In this document: positions 1 through 11,268 of the stretch, one piece after another | How positions within the stretch are numbered: position 1 is the stretch's first letter | Layout: the number at the start of each line of letters is the position of its first letter | NCBI RefSeq assembly: GCF_047948215.1 | Contig: NC_134465.1 | Coordinates: 48,577,946-48,641,945, forward strand | Length of the DNA: 64,000 bases | Source of the DNA: Lycorma delicatula | Taxonomy: Eukaryota; Arthropoda; Insecta; Hemiptera; Fulgoridae | Direction of reading: 5' to 3' | Notes under the pieces: model-generated | Told to the model about the DNA's origin: nothing | The model's database searches: none | Seen by the model: the letters and a program-made list of their open reading frames with translations, nothing else | Translations under genes and position numbers: made by a program

Positions 1-18
1 TATTCCATTTAAGTTATT

Positions 19-195
19 TTAGTAAGTTTTCATTCTTACACCAACCAAAGCGCTACAAATAGTTGCTGTAGCAAAGAATAATAATTGTAAACTTGTTTTA
101 TTCCCCACATAATTACACTGTATAAAGACATCTGCTTCAAGAAGTCCAGGCCTTCCATATTGTAAACCCATTAGCTTAGGTCCAATAGAATTTTG
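19..195 (-). pseudogene. Unidentified coding-like fragment, possible exon end of a membrane protein
   Basis: An open minus-strand frame of 58 codons ends at a TAA at 19-21. It reads like real protein rather than AT-rich noise: a mixed segment containing GRPGLLEADVFIQ is followed by a hydrophobic stretch (LQLLFFATATICSALVGV) that could be a membrane helix. Just upstream on the minus strand (about 196-270) a different frame also looks coding (NPGEIKVPNKITKFYWT), so a one-base break or a short intron may separate them near 185. I do not recognise the family. A GTGTAAGA near the end could also be a splice donor, which would make this an internal exon. It could be a terminal exon, a processed pseudogene, or chance. 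Confidence 0.25.
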
Positions 196-689
196 TTATT
201 TTATTAGGTACTTTAATTTCTCCTGGATTTAATTTTAAAAAAAGGTGGTACTCTATAGCTGTTTGAAATTACTTCTTTTGACAAGTGTTTTGGGAAAAAA
301 ACTTTAGTTCAAAATCAATTTATAAAAAAGCTGCTCATATCTTGAATTACATCTTAAAATTATTACTACTTTAAAAATGCGTACATGCTGAACAGGTAAC
401 TCTTTAAATATTTTGTTAAGGGAAATGAAGAAAATAACAATAATATTATACTATTATATATATATCATATGTTTGGTGATCAGGCAGCCTTTCATCTCGG
501 TGGTATTAACTACCACAAATATGAGTCAAAAAAAGTCCAGCACTGCTCATAAGAACATATACAAGACAAACCAAAAATGAATAATTTTATCTTCAAAAGC
601 TGTACGTGAAGCATTTTGTTTACTACCCCGTCTAAATAGGGTTACAGCAGAGCTATAGCACTAAGGGTAAAGTATTATAATCGGTCAAA
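196..689. other. AT-rich stretch, nothing recognised
   Basis: Apart from the possible upstream continuation of the coding-like fragment (to about 270), I see only AT-rich sequence with a short TA-rich run near 450-466. Confidence 0.4.
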
Positions 690-1110
690 TTTTGGCATAT
701 GCGGTTTTCACCGGATCTTGACGTTTTGACACCTAAGGAACCCAAAAAACCGGATGGAAATTTTCCAGATGTTAATATTCGTATGTACGTGAGTGTGTGT
801 GTTCGATGTTGGCCTCTAAACCACCTTATATCTCCGGAACTACTGGACCGATTTAACCAAATTTGGTCAGATTACTTTCATATATGGAACATAGATGCCG
901 TTAAATTTTTTTTTAATTTAAAGGTCGAGGGGTGACTCCAGGTCGTAGAGCAAAATCACCTTCAGTATCTCAAAATTTCGCCTAATTAAGGTCATATGTT
1001 TTTACACACGTTTGTTAACGATTAAAAAATAACAATATTTGCAAAAAAAAAAACAAAATCGCACCCATATCCCAAAAAATGCTGTTGTAGTCGACCGCTA
1101 TGTTGTGACG
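690..1110. repeat. Probable dispersed repeat of hemipteran type (unclassified)
   Basis: This block is less AT-rich than its surroundings. Its text style (ccggaactactggaccgatt, then a stretch about pressures of A and T runs) matches non-coding repeats I have seen many times in hemipteran genomes. The 78-codon open frame at 699-935 ends in low-complexity sequence and has no domain, so I read it as non-coding. No terminal repeats or target duplications could be seen. Confidence 0.35.
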
Positions 1111-1135
1111 TCATAGATGAACGGTACAAGTCCAA

Positions 1136-1400
1136 CGGGCTGGTCTAGTGGTTAACTCGTCATCGAAAATCAGCTGATTTCGAAGTCGAGAGTTCTAAGG
1201 TTCAGATCCTAGTAAAGGCAGTTACTTTTATACGGATTTGAATATTAGATCTTAGATACCAGTGTTCTTTGGTGGTTGAGTTTTAATTAACTACACATTT
1301 AAAGAACGGTCGACGGTACAAAATTACACTCATTTTCATTCATCCTCTAAAGTAATACCTTATGGTGGTTCTAGACACTAAACAGAAAACGAGAGGTGAG
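1136..1400 (+). mobile_element. tRNA-derived SINE, family A, copy 1
   Basis: It opens with a tRNA-like head: an A-box-like TGGTCTAGTGGTTAACTC at about 1141 and a B-box-like GGTTCAGATCC about 55 bases later. A body follows with the landmark tgttctttggtggttg, and the tail has catcctctaaagtaatacc and ends in an A-rich segment. The same layout recurs at 4900, 5269, 35565 and, inverted, at 47280. Several mismatches to the RNA polymerase III box consensus suggest an old copy. Confidence 0.7.
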
Positions 1401-1443
1401 CAGTAGAATTAAACAAATGAATAATATTTCAAATGTAAAAAAG

Positions 1444-1535
1444 TAGCTCGGTCTGGCCAAGTCTTGAACTCGATCGCCCTGTTGAATCGGTTTCTGGTGC
1501 GTTAAGCCTCGCGGCTACACCGGTCTACCGACGAT
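1444..1535 (-). mobile_element. tRNA-like SINE head, different family
   Basis: Read on the minus strand, it begins ACCGGTGTAGCCGCGAGGC, resembling an A box, and about 45 bases later has a degenerate B box (GAGTTCAAGACT). It cannot be a tRNA gene because the acceptor arm does not pair. The body was not matched to the other SINEs in the window. Confidence 0.4.
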
Positions 1536-2249
1536 AGAAGCGAAATTTGTTCTATGCAAGTTGTGAAATTACGTTAGTTTAATTCGTGCCGACCATCGTC
1601 GATAGTACCGCCAAACCCACTGAATTAAATGCGGTGTGCGCGCGCGATTTAGTTAGAATCAATGAATTAAATAAAGGAAAAAATATATTTAAATAAAATT
1701 ATACATATTTTAAATTAGGTTGTACGTTTAAGCCGAGTTATCGGAAACAACCCACATTTATCAGTTTTTTTAAAGTGTGGTAATTTATTAAACAAAACAT
1801 AATAATAATCTTTAAACCACAAATTAAACAGATTACAAATGAAAATAAAATTATTTACAGTTATAAATTCTTAATGTATAAGCTTAGTAAACATACTATA
1901 AAATAATAAAAGTAAACAATTATTGCATAATCTTGTGGAACTAGTTATCCCCCGTAGTAATAACTATATTGGAGGTTACCATCCAATTATTTTTCAATGA
2001 ACAAAATAATAAACTAACCATTTATTGATTAATGGTCAAGTATGGATTTCCAAGTGGATTTAAAAAATAATTACATGATACAAGTCTTGCAGTACTAAAA
2101 TTTCAGTTAGTGACAAGATTATACGTACATAGAAATTAAATCAGAACCATAAATACAATACAAGAATACAGTGATAAAATTGAAAATGAAATTAATCCTA
2201 GATAAATACTTGAAAGAAAAATAACAATAAAAATATGAAACTTTTAGTC
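1536..2249. other. Intergenic, nothing recognised
   Basis: AT-rich DNA with a short GC-rich patch near 1590-1650 (gcggtgtgcgcgcgc). I see no coding frame, terminal repeat or RNA gene. Confidence 0.4.
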
Positions 2250-2770
2250 ATCGATTCCACCCACAATCACAGGTCAATTAATTAAAAAAAACTCTCTACA
2301 TCTTCAACTGACAACAACCAATCATAAATTGATAGTGAAAACCTTTTAGTCGTTTACGGATTTAAATCCTCTTGGTAAGTGATTAAATATTTTTGGACCT
2401 AAGTATGAATAAAAACGTTTAAATAACTCGATTTTTGGCCTAGGAGGAATTACTCTATCCGCTCGTAACCAAAATACCAAGAATCCTATCCTGTTTACAG
2501 CCTTCATAATACGTCATTAGTATTCTATAGAAATACATATGATGCATTGGCAGGATATTAAAGGCCTCTGAATAATGGGAAGGATTCATGTCTACTTTTA
2601 GCCAGTATTATATGTATTACATGCTTCTGAGCAATAAAAACAGATCTAAAAACACTGTAGTAAGCTCCATATGCTAAATAACTACCAATGTCATAATTCC
2701 TGAAGGATATAGGAAGAATTTCATACTCCAACAAGATAATTCTCTACTATGTTATCACAATGTTGTCATC
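2250..2770 (-). mobile_element. Non-LTR retrotransposon remnant (CR1/Jockey-like C-terminus)
   Basis: On the minus strand, switching frame several times, it reads as the post-reverse-transcriptase C-terminal region of a CR1/Jockey-type LINE. Recognisable pieces are YYSVFRSVFIAQKHVIHIIL near 2700-2650, PLFRGLNILPMHHMYFYRIL near 2580-2520, and PKIELFKRFYSYLGPKIFNH near 2440-2380. Known members have these blocks in this order, with a short tail after the last. Frame changes show it is dead. The catalytic domain itself is absent. Confidence 0.6.
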
Positions 2771-2850
2771 ATATAATACCTATCTGTGTGTAGTCATACA
2801 CAATTACCAATTACCACTAGTTATGAATTATTACGTGGAATAATAGTTAT

Positions 2851-3723
2851 TCCAATTATTACATGGAACTAGCAGTTAATGATGTTAAAGAACAATTTAG
2901 ATTCGGAGTAACAGTACAAGGTGAAAAGATAAAGATGCTACGATTTGCTGATGATATAGTAATTCTAGCCGAGAGTAAAAAGGATTTAGAAGAAACAATG
3001 AACGGCATAGATGAAGTCCTACGCAAGAACTATCGCATGAAAATAAACAAGAACAAAACAAAAGTAATGAAATGTAGTAGAAATAACAAAGATGGACCAC
3101 TGAATGCGAAAATAGGAGGAGAAAAGATTATGGAGGAAGAAGAATTTTGTTATTTGGGAAGTAGAATTACTAAAGATGGACGCAGCAGGAGCGATATTAA
3201 ATGCCGAATAGCACAAGCTAAACGAGCCTTCAGTAAGAAATATAATTTGTTTACATCAAAAATTAATTTAAATGTCAGGAAAAGATTTTTGAAAGTGTAT
3301 GTTTGGAGTGTCGCTTTATATGGAAGTGAAACTTGGACGATCGGAGTATCTGAGAAGAAAAGATTAGAAGCTTTTGAAATGTGGTGCTATAGGAGAATGT
3401 TAAAAATCAGATGGGTGGATAAAGTGACAAATGAAGAGGTATTGCGGCAAATAGATGAAGAAAGAAGCATTTGGAAAAATATAGTTAAAAGAAGAGACAG
3501 ACCTATAGCCCACATACTAAGGCATCCTGGAATAGTCGCTTTAATATTGGAAGGACAGGTAGAAGGAAAAAATTGTGTAGGCAGGCCACGTTTGGAATAT
3601 GTAAAACAAATTGTTAGGGATGTAGGATGTAGAGGGTATACTGAAATGAAACGACTAGCACTAGATAGGGAATCTTGGAGAGCTGCATCAAACCAGTCAA
3701 ATGACTGAAGACAAAAAAAAAAA
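2851..3723 (+). mobile_element. 5'-truncated LINE with open reverse-transcriptase C-terminal frame
   Basis: A 281-codon frame (2863-3708) encodes the C-terminal half of an endonuclease/reverse-transcriptase polyprotein. The RT catalytic box is visible as FADDIVIL near residue 28. After it come the thumb-like region, the VYVWSVALYGSETWTIG block near residue 145, and the end motif ESWRAASNQSND just before the stop. A run of A follows 7 bases after the stop. An 11-bp duplication, ACTAGTTATGA, lies at 2816-2826 and 3724-3734, as expected of target-primed insertion. The bases 2827-2850 between the duplication and the first LINE-like base are short filler containing the inverted repeat GGAATAA/TTATTCC. 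The full element would need its endonuclease and RT N-terminus, which are missing. The copy has no stop codon in this frame and is probably younger than the related copy at 12800-16976. Confidence 0.85.
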
Positions 3724-3740
3724 ACTAGTTATGAAATTAT

Positions 3741-4895
3741 AATCACTCAGCCTGATCTAACATCCTTATATTTTGATTAACAGGGTAATGTATTAGACAA
3801 GGTATATATATATCCCTCTCCTACATACAACTCTTGATGATGAACTATATCAATGGATCACAAGAGTATTGACACAAATAGATGTAGTACAATTATAAGA
3901 GTTACAAGTTACAAGAGGAAGCTTTTGTAAAAAAAATATATATTCTGAAAAAAAATTCTTATATCATAAATTTGTCATGTAATTTTCTTTATACATAATT
4001 TTTAATGACAGATAAGTAATTATGAATAACCTATATATTTGATCATACCCATAGGGTTTCCAAGTACTATCTGTTCTAAAAGTATATATGCTTGAGTTCA
4101 AAGCTTTATATAAAAAAAACCACAGATACATTTTAATGAGCAACATGAAATTTTAGCTTGTTTATTTTTGCCTATTTCTAATACAAATTAAATTTCTAAT
4201 TTAAAGTCTTTTACATTTCTAAAGTATATTTGAATGACAAAGAAAAAAGGCACCCACTTTTTTGACTTATTGGTATGTAAAAACTTGGTGTTATTTTAGA
4301 TAATTAATATAGAAAATGCTTTCTGAAAATTAATGTTAACTCAGAAAAAAATAAAGATAATAATTTGAAATTTCTAGTACAAAATAATATTTCATTATGA
4401 AACAAATGATCCGAGACAATAATTTTCTTGACTTTGCTTTATTGTTAAAGAACCAATTATAAGTATGCAGGGTGGATTATGGTAGTAACCAATGTAATTG
4501 AAATGTAAAATTACTCAATGCGAAGTTTGATCCGTCATGATTATTTTATTTATAAAGCCTCCCTTAAAGATACAGAATTAAATTTAAAAAAATTCAGCTT
4601 CAGAAAAGGAAAATTTGATAGTCATAAAATTGACAGTCATGATAAGTATAGATCCTGATCAGCAGAGTGAATAAATTAAGGCTTATTTATTAAATTTCCT
4701 TTGATTTTATATCTCCAGTTTTTTTATAATTTCTATTGCGACTTGAAGATATTTTCTCTTATATTAAGAATGTGTATCATTGAAATAGATTTAGGGAGAA
4801 ATTCTTTAGTTGTAATATTTGTTTTAATAGTGAAACTGAATCTTTTTTTCTTATTACTTTACATTAGTAATTTTAAAAATTTGCAGTTCTGATGA
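3741..4895. other. Intergenic, nothing recognised
   Basis: AT-rich sequence. The short frames here (60 to 63 codons, rich in F, L, I and Y) are what poly-T and poly-A DNA gives by chance. Confidence 0.4.
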
Positions 4896-4899
4896 CCAA

Positions 4900-5185
4900 C
4901 TCACCGGGTTGGTATAGTGGTGAACGCGTCTTACCAAATCAGTTGATTTGGAAGTCGAGAATTCCAGCGTTCAAGTCCTAGTGAAATCAGTTATTTTTAC
5001 ACGGAATTGAATACTAGATCATGGATATGTGTTCTTTGGTGGTTGGGTTTCAATTAATCTCACATCTCAGGAATGGCTGAACCGAGACTGTACAAGACTA
5101 CACTTCATTTACACTCATACATATCATCCATCCTCTGAAGTATTATCTGAAAGGTAATTACCGGAGGCTAAACAGGAAAAGTAAA
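4900..5185 (+). mobile_element. tRNA-derived SINE, family A, copy 2
   Basis: The head has the A-box-like TTGGTATAGTGGTGAACGC and a B-box-like GCGTTCAAGTCC. The body shares tgttctttggtggttggg and a block like tgtacaagactacac with the other family A copies. The tail has catcctctgaagtattatc and ccggaggctaaacagg. It is the best preserved copy in the window. Confidence 0.75.
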
Positions 5186-5268
5186 AGTTTTGATGACCGT
5201 TTTAATCTTCTTTTATACAAACGTACAATTCATCAACACGTAACAGTTGTTTAAGCGCTAATTTTCTT

Positions 5269-5515
5269 GGATGTGAACTGAGGTTCACATCCAGGTAAAA
5301 ATTATTTGCTTTTATATGAATTTTAAAACTAGACAGTGGAAACTAATGTACTTTCGTGGGGTTCAATTAACACATGTCTCAGGAATGGTCAGCCTGATTC
5401 TGTACAAGATTACATCTCATTTACAACCTCTACCTCTGGGATGTAGAAAGATTGCTTACTGTTCATTAGTTGAACACATTGCAATATACATATAAGAAAA
5501 TAAATAAATAAATAA
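5269..5515 (+). mobile_element. SINE family A, 3' part with a second type of tail
   Basis: The first 24 bases form a perfect hairpin, GGATGTGAAC-TGAG-GTTCACATCC. Then follow the family A body (ggggttcaattaac, ctcaggaatggtcagcctga, tgtacaagattacatctca). The tail differs from copies 1 and 2: it has gattgctta...cattgcaatatacatataag and ends in (AAAT)n. The head is missing. Confidence 0.65.
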
Positions 5516-5564
5516 AAATGTGCAATTCAATTTACATGATTAAAAAAAACAATCGAAAGTCAAT

Positions 5565-5700
5565 GTAAGACTTTCATCCTAAGAACTTAGGTTCGAATCC
5601 CAGACAGGCATGGCAATTTTCATCGCTACAAAATTCCATTTCCATATCCCACGCACGCACATGCTTCCAGCTAATGTGGTGATACCAAGCCAAAATAAAA
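5565..5700 (+). mobile_element. SINE family B, partial
   Basis: It contains the B box GGTTCGAATCC near 5591 and the following cagacaggcatggcaatttt, as in the fuller copy at 8443. The A box is lost. The rest of the body differs (cacgcacgcacatgcttcca), so it may be a subfamily. Confidence 0.5.
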
Positions 5701-6240
5701 AAGTGCTGCGTCATTACCAGTTGTTAATATGTAACTGAAAATCTTTCTTAATTTTTTTTTGTTTGAATTTTACAAATGCTGTAAAAAATTTAATTCCAAC
5801 AATATTTTTAATTTCTATTATTATTATTTTTTTTTTTTATTAAGCAAAGGAATGTCTTTTTTTTATGAAAATGTATATAAATTTTTTTTATTCATGGATC
5901 TTGTTTTCTTTACAAACTTCAAATTTTCTGTTTCAACAATATTCTACTCACTTATTTTGTATGATCATAACTACGAATTAACACCCAAAACTCTGGATGA
6001 ATGACACTACTACCAGTCTACCATGGAGATCAGCCCATTTTTTAATGTAATTATTATTACTGTATGACTAAATTAACAATGTGTCTGGACTTGATTGACA
6101 TAGTGTGCTACGATCAGCACCATTGTACAGTGAAATAAACGTAACATGAGAGAAACTTTTGATTAGAATGGATGAAATAATCTACTCATTTTCCCTTCAT
6201 CAAAGTATTTAATAACAATGGTAATAATAGGGTTGCCTCC
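5701..6240. other. Intergenic, nothing recognised
   Basis: AT-rich sequence leading up to the transposase gene. I looked for a left terminal repeat matching the end near 7470 and did not find one. Confidence 0.4.
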
Positions 6241-6301
6241 TTTTTCCCTCCCCAAGTTTGTCGAACGTTATTACCCCATGATTTGAGTTTAGTGAGTTAC
6301 T

Positions 6302-7314
6302 ATGTTCTCGGATAAAGACAAAGCAAAGTGTATTTTATTGATGGCTGAATTAAAATCCGTAATTTTAGTTCAACGTGCGTTTCGACGTGAATTCGGAAGA
6401 GATCCACCACACAAAAATAACATAACACGTCGGTTCAAACGATTCGAAGAAACCGGATCGGTTAAGAAACAAAAATCAACCGGTAGACCAAGTGAACCAG
6501 ACGAAACGGTTGAACTAATTAGACAATCGGCAATTAGAAGTCCTGGGAAGTCCATCCCCCGTCGAAGCGTCGAATTAGGTATTCCAAAATCAACAGTTCA
6601 CAAAGCTTTACGTAAAAAAACTGAAATTACACGCTTATAAAATCCAGATACTGCAGGAATTGAAACCCGATGATGGTGTAAAACGTTACAATTTCGCTGT
6701 TGAAATGTCGGACAGAATAAGTGAAAACGAATCATTTTTAGACGATATAATTTTTACAGACGAAGCTACATTCCATGCGAATGGATGTGTTAACAGACAC
6801 AATTCACAAATATGGGGCTCTGAAAACCTACACGCAATTATCAAGAAACAACGCGATTCGCCTAAAGTTAATGTTTGGTGTGGTGCGATGAAAAATCGTG
6901 TAATAGGGCCTTTCTTCTTTGCTGGAAAAACAATTATTGGAGTTGCGTATCTTGACATATTAACCGATTATTGCTTTCCTCAGCCGGATGAACTCGAAAA
7001 CATTCAACGACTTCATTTCCAACAAGATGGTGCTCCCCCGCACTTCAATGCATCGATCACGGACGCTTTGAACGAAAAATTTGGAGATCGAAGGATCGGC
7101 CGGCAAGGACCCGTACTTTGGCCTCCAAGGAGTCCAGACCTGACACCTTGCGATTTTTTCTTGTGGGGGTACATCAAAAACGTTGTTTACACACAAAAAA
7201 ATTCGCAACCTAAACCGCTTAAAAAACAGGATTAATGAAGCAATGACAACCATTAACGAAGAAATGTTAACTAATGTTTGGAGAGAAGTTGAGTATCGTT
7301 TGGACATTTTTTGA
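6302..7314 (+). mobile_element. Tc1/mariner-superfamily transposase (DD41D spacing), two +1 frameshifts
   Basis: Cut-and-paste transposase. The first frame, 6302-6640, is a paired helix-turn-helix DNA-binding domain (about residues 5-110) with the typical linker ETGSVKKQKSTGRP near residue 52. The second, 6660-7235, has the DDE core: FTDEATFHANG (first Asp), HFQQDGAPPHF (second Asp) and SPDLTPCDFFLWG (third Asp). I count 41 residues between the second and third Asp, so DD41D spacing. The two frames rejoin if one A is removed from the 7-A run near 6613. A second extra A in the run near 7195 shifts the last part, whose other frame continues to a TGA at 7312. That TGA stands where related proteins continue for about ten more residues, and the next codons still read VTKGAHIEIY, so it may be a third lesion. 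All three Asp remain. The two extra A bases could be real or long-read homopolymer errors. Confidence 0.85.
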
Positions 7315-7969
7315 GTGACAAAGGGCGCACACATTGAAATTTATTAATTATGTAAAAAAATGTTTGACGACAAATTTGAAAAATAAAAAACATAAACTGT
7401 AAATAATTCTGTTTTAATTTAAACCATGTTTAAAACCGTACCATTCTTTTATGATAACCTGTACTAATGCAATTTTCTGTCAGAAATACGCACAAAATAA
7501 ATGGAGAAGGATAACACAGAACAACCAATATTTTTACCTTGGTTACGTATATGGTTTTCTAATATTTTCAGATTTGTCCTTGTTTACTGTCATAACTATT
7601 ACAAAATAAATAATAAAAATCTGATGTGGATACAACATGACTTCCTTGTATGCCAATTAAATTACATATATACATTTTTTTTTAAATGAAAAGTACTTAA
7701 AATTTTATTTCATTAATAACTTCATGTATTTTTTCATACATTTTTATTTGTTATTATTGAATTATTATCTATTGTAATTTTTTTTACAATCAGAGGTTAA
7801 TAATTATTAGTAAAACAATATATTTAAACTAAAAAAAAAAGTTAAAAATAGAAAAGAGATGAAGTTGGGTTTGTAAGATCCTTCCCCTTGTAAGATCCAA
7901 ATATTTCATAAGTTAAAATTTTATTTGGTTATAACTCTGTAACCACTTATATCGTTAAAAAGCTCTCAA
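7315..7969. other. 3' flank of the transposase, then AT-rich DNA
   Basis: After the transposase, 7390-7475 holds taccattcttttatgataac and cctgtac, which reads like the inner and outer part of a right terminal repeat of this element class. Its left partner was not found. The rest shows nothing. Confidence 0.3.
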
Positions 7970-8245
7970 TATGGCTTATAACTGTAATTAACAAAAAGTT
8001 AAAAATCCAAATTTTGTGGAATTTGGGCTTTTTTGGACACTTTTGGTCCAGTCGATTGCAATCAAAAGGGATGGGACACAACTATGTTGTAACAGTCCTA
8101 AATCCAAATTTTTATCGTTTTTGGGTTATGCGAGATACGTACATACGTATCTACAGACGTCACGCCGAAACTAGTCAAAATGAATATTTCCGTTGAAATC
8201 TGAAAACCGACATTTTTCTCGATCCCAATACTCCTTTACTTCGTA
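7970..8245. repeat. Dispersed hemipteran-style repeat (unclassified)
   Basis: The block contains ggacacttttggtccagtcg, a nested palindrome acgtacatacgt near 8136-8147, and an end reading ctcctttacttcgtacaag. I recognise this text as a recurrent non-coding repeat of some hemipteran genomes, including the phrase gatgggacacaactatgttg. The end gtacaagtaagtaaa may be an element boundary. No terminal inverted repeat was confirmed. Confidence 0.4.
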
Positions 8246-8442
8246 CAAGTAAGTAAAATGACAATAACAAAGATAATAAAGTAGCAGAATGGCTTGTATA
8301 ATTAATTTAACGACAATTAAAAATTTATTAAACAATGCAAAATTAAATATTAATGTCCATACTTAAAAGTAATAATACGGTAATAATAAAAATTTGTTTA
8401 TATTTAACAAAATCACAATGCTTAATTTAATATATAATAAAG

Positions 8443-8615
8443 AGTGGGCCACCGTGGCGCGAGTGATGCGTCTCGCCCTTTCATCCGGAGGTCCCGGGTT
8501 CGAATCCTGGTCAGGCATGGCATTTTCACAGCTAGAAAATTGTCATTCATCTCATCCTCTGAAGTAATAATACCTAACAGTGGTCCCGGAAGTTAAAAAA
8601 AAAACCCCAGTTGAA
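8443..8615 (+). mobile_element. tRNA-derived SINE, family B
   Basis: The head has an A-box-like GTGGCGCGAGTGATGCG and a perfect B box GGTTCGAATCC at 8497-8507. The B box is intact, but the acceptor stem does not close and caggcatggcattttcac runs straight on, so this is a SINE and not a tRNA gene. The tail, catcctctgaagtaataata then tggtcccggaag and an A run, is close to the tail of family A although the heads differ. Confidence 0.75.
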
Positions 8616-11268
8616 ATAGATACTTTGTCCTATTTGTACTTATAACCACATGACTGTTGAGTCAACTAGCGGTTTTGGAAATCTTTAATTTATATTTTTT
8701 CCACATGCAATATTTACTTGATCGCACTGCACTAATAGTAAAACATTAATGAATGAGAAATTCAATTAGAATAGAATTATAAAGAACACATCCAACTACA
8801 AATTAAATGTGTATAATTCTTTTTAGAACTTTTTAGTTTTCTAAAAACTGATATTTTTGACAACGTGTTTTACCTAGTAAACATAGAACATAATATACAA
8901 TTAATAATTAATTTTACATTAAACAACATTATAAATTAATGTACTAATGAGTTATAATGTGTAATTTTTTTGTAGGCTGTAAGAAAAAAAACTGTTTTAT
9001 TAGTCTCGTCAAATATAATTTAGCTTAATAAACATTTCTTTAACACTTCGCAAAGATTTACTTTTTTAGAATACAGATATGCGTTTTTAAGGAAAATTAA
9101 ATAAATAACAAAGAACATTTTAACTTTTTTTAACCAATCCAAACATTAACAGATCATCAATTTTCAAGAGTTAAAATATATCACGAAATAAATAATATGT
9201 AGTAGCCTGTCGATAAAAGAAATATTTTATGAAGTTAGTTCAATTCATGGAACGTGTTTATTGATGGATTTATTAGGTGGCGTTAATTAACAACGGTGAC
9301 AGTTGTATGTTCAATTACGACGCAGAATCGCATGCTAATTTAGTAATTTATGATAACTACGCAGAAAACGCCTAGCAACTGTCACTTACTTCTTGCAGTA
9401 TACATTGAACATTCAATGATAAACAAAAGACTGCTAATATATTATCGGAAAAGTCGCACATTTTGACGCTAGCTACTTTATTAGAATTAACCAACAAAAT
9501 TAGCAAACAAATTTACACCTCGTTCTAGTTACGCCATGGTCAATCTTTATGCACTATATATTTTTTATTAAATTTTTTCTTTATTATTTACCAAAATCAA
9601 CTTTATTTTTGTTTCATTTTGCTAACATAACATTATTACTTGACAATGACAAATAACCAAACACTAATGTGATGCAATGTTACCGTTAAAAGTGAAGTAT
9701 GAAAGGAACATCTTTTAATAAGTAAATCTAAACGTTAACATTATTTATTTAATATTATATTAAAGTTAAAAAACAATTACCTTACCAAACAAATATATGC
9801 ACTCAAAAAGTATGTTTAATTCTTTTCGGCAAATCAACCTCAAACGAACATTTACGACAACCAACCTAGTTAATTATACAACTCAGGGCCAAGCTTTCAA
9901 TAGAAACGCCGCTAGTTGGAAAAGTTGAAGTACCAACACAACAATCAAAAACTTCCCTTATCAGATAATTAGCTGTGACTTAAAAATAAATGAAAGATAC
10001 ATGCATTGCAGAAGGGCAAGTTAATCTGATTTAAAACTATTTTCACTTTTGTTAAAAGTTTCTATGCTAATCTTAGATTAAATTTCAATAACAAAATCAG
10101 AAAATTTGTAATTGTTTTCACTATTACTAAATAACCTATCATTTTTCTCATGTGTAAATACGTTTCTTAACTATTTTGCTTATTTTTAGGGAGCAATTTA
10201 AAGTTGGAAAGAAAAAAGTAACACAAATACCAGGTTTTTTTTTAAAGTAGAAACCTGAAGCTTTGCCAGCAATAACTGCTTCGTATGATTTTATAGGTAT
10301 TGTTTATAAGCATAATTGTTTCAAGGTATTATAAGCAAATTGCGTTGAAAAAATTACATATTCGGTATTTTTCTGACCCACAAGTATATTTAAAAAGAAT
10401 CAGTCACTAAAAAAATTAAGCACAAAGCAATGGTGTGACTTGACTTTTTCTGGGAAAAGAATACAGAGATTACTACCACCACAATTCATGACATAGGAAG
10501 TGTATGCTATAAAAAAGTTCATCATATAAATGTAACTAATATTATATTACAAAGTTTGTAAGTTCGGACAACAGATACAAATTAATTTTGTTGTTCTCAC
10601 GTAATGTCAGGAGAGCATTTAATTACCTATTACCATTTTCATAAAAGTGTAATGTTCAATACATTAAATTGATCTAGCTGAAAGATTCTGGATTACAGGA
10701 TGCAGTAGTTAAAAGCTAAAATACTTGCAACATCATCTGGAGAATTAATTGTATAACTACGTACCATTACTTAAGGTTTATTTCCTCTATTACATTAAAC
10801 TTACAGGGTCTCCTATTAACAAAGGATGTGATGGAACCAAATCACATGCAAGAACGTAATTTTTTTCCATACATTGAACATAACAGCAGTTCTAAATATG
10901 TACTGAAAATATTTTTTTCTGTTTATGATTACCTTCTCATAAACTTTGATGAAACTGTTTTGATGTAGATTCTGAGATATTTGGTGGTTGGTCTGACTGA
11001 ACATAGTCATCAAACAGTTTAAAGTACCTTCTTAGTCACTGATCCACCTAGGAAAGATGGATGTATTAATTTCTTAGATGACAATGGATTAGACAGATCT
11101 ATCTTCCAGAAATGAAAAGTATTAAATTGAACCATCTTTAATTCCTTCATCACCACACTCCTAATACTTTGTTGTTTATCTCAGTTTACTTTTTCCATAA
11201 TACAACTTCTTGGATTTTCTGTTAATACAATATGTACACATACTTCTGATCAATCCCACATAAGTCAG
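8616..11268. other. Long intergenic stretch, nothing recognised
   Basis: About 2.6 kb of AT-rich DNA. The only structure seen is a short inverted repeat, GTGACAGTTG at 9296-9305 against CAACTGTCAC at 9376-9385, in a slightly GC-richer patch (9230-9560). I found no exon with splice sites, no transposase motif and no RNA gene. Confidence 0.4.

Noticed and set aside
699..935. Open frame of 78 codons starting at 699
   Set aside because: The interval reads like a dispersed non-coding repeat, the frame has no known domain, and it ends in a T run.
8443..8520. tRNA gene
   Set aside because: A perfect B box and a fair A box are present, but the acceptor stem does not pair and the sequence continues into a SINE body found elsewhere in the window.
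9230..9560. Promoter or first exon of a host gene
   Set aside because: The patch is slightly GC-richer and has a small inverted repeat, but I found no start codon with a supported frame and no donor site.
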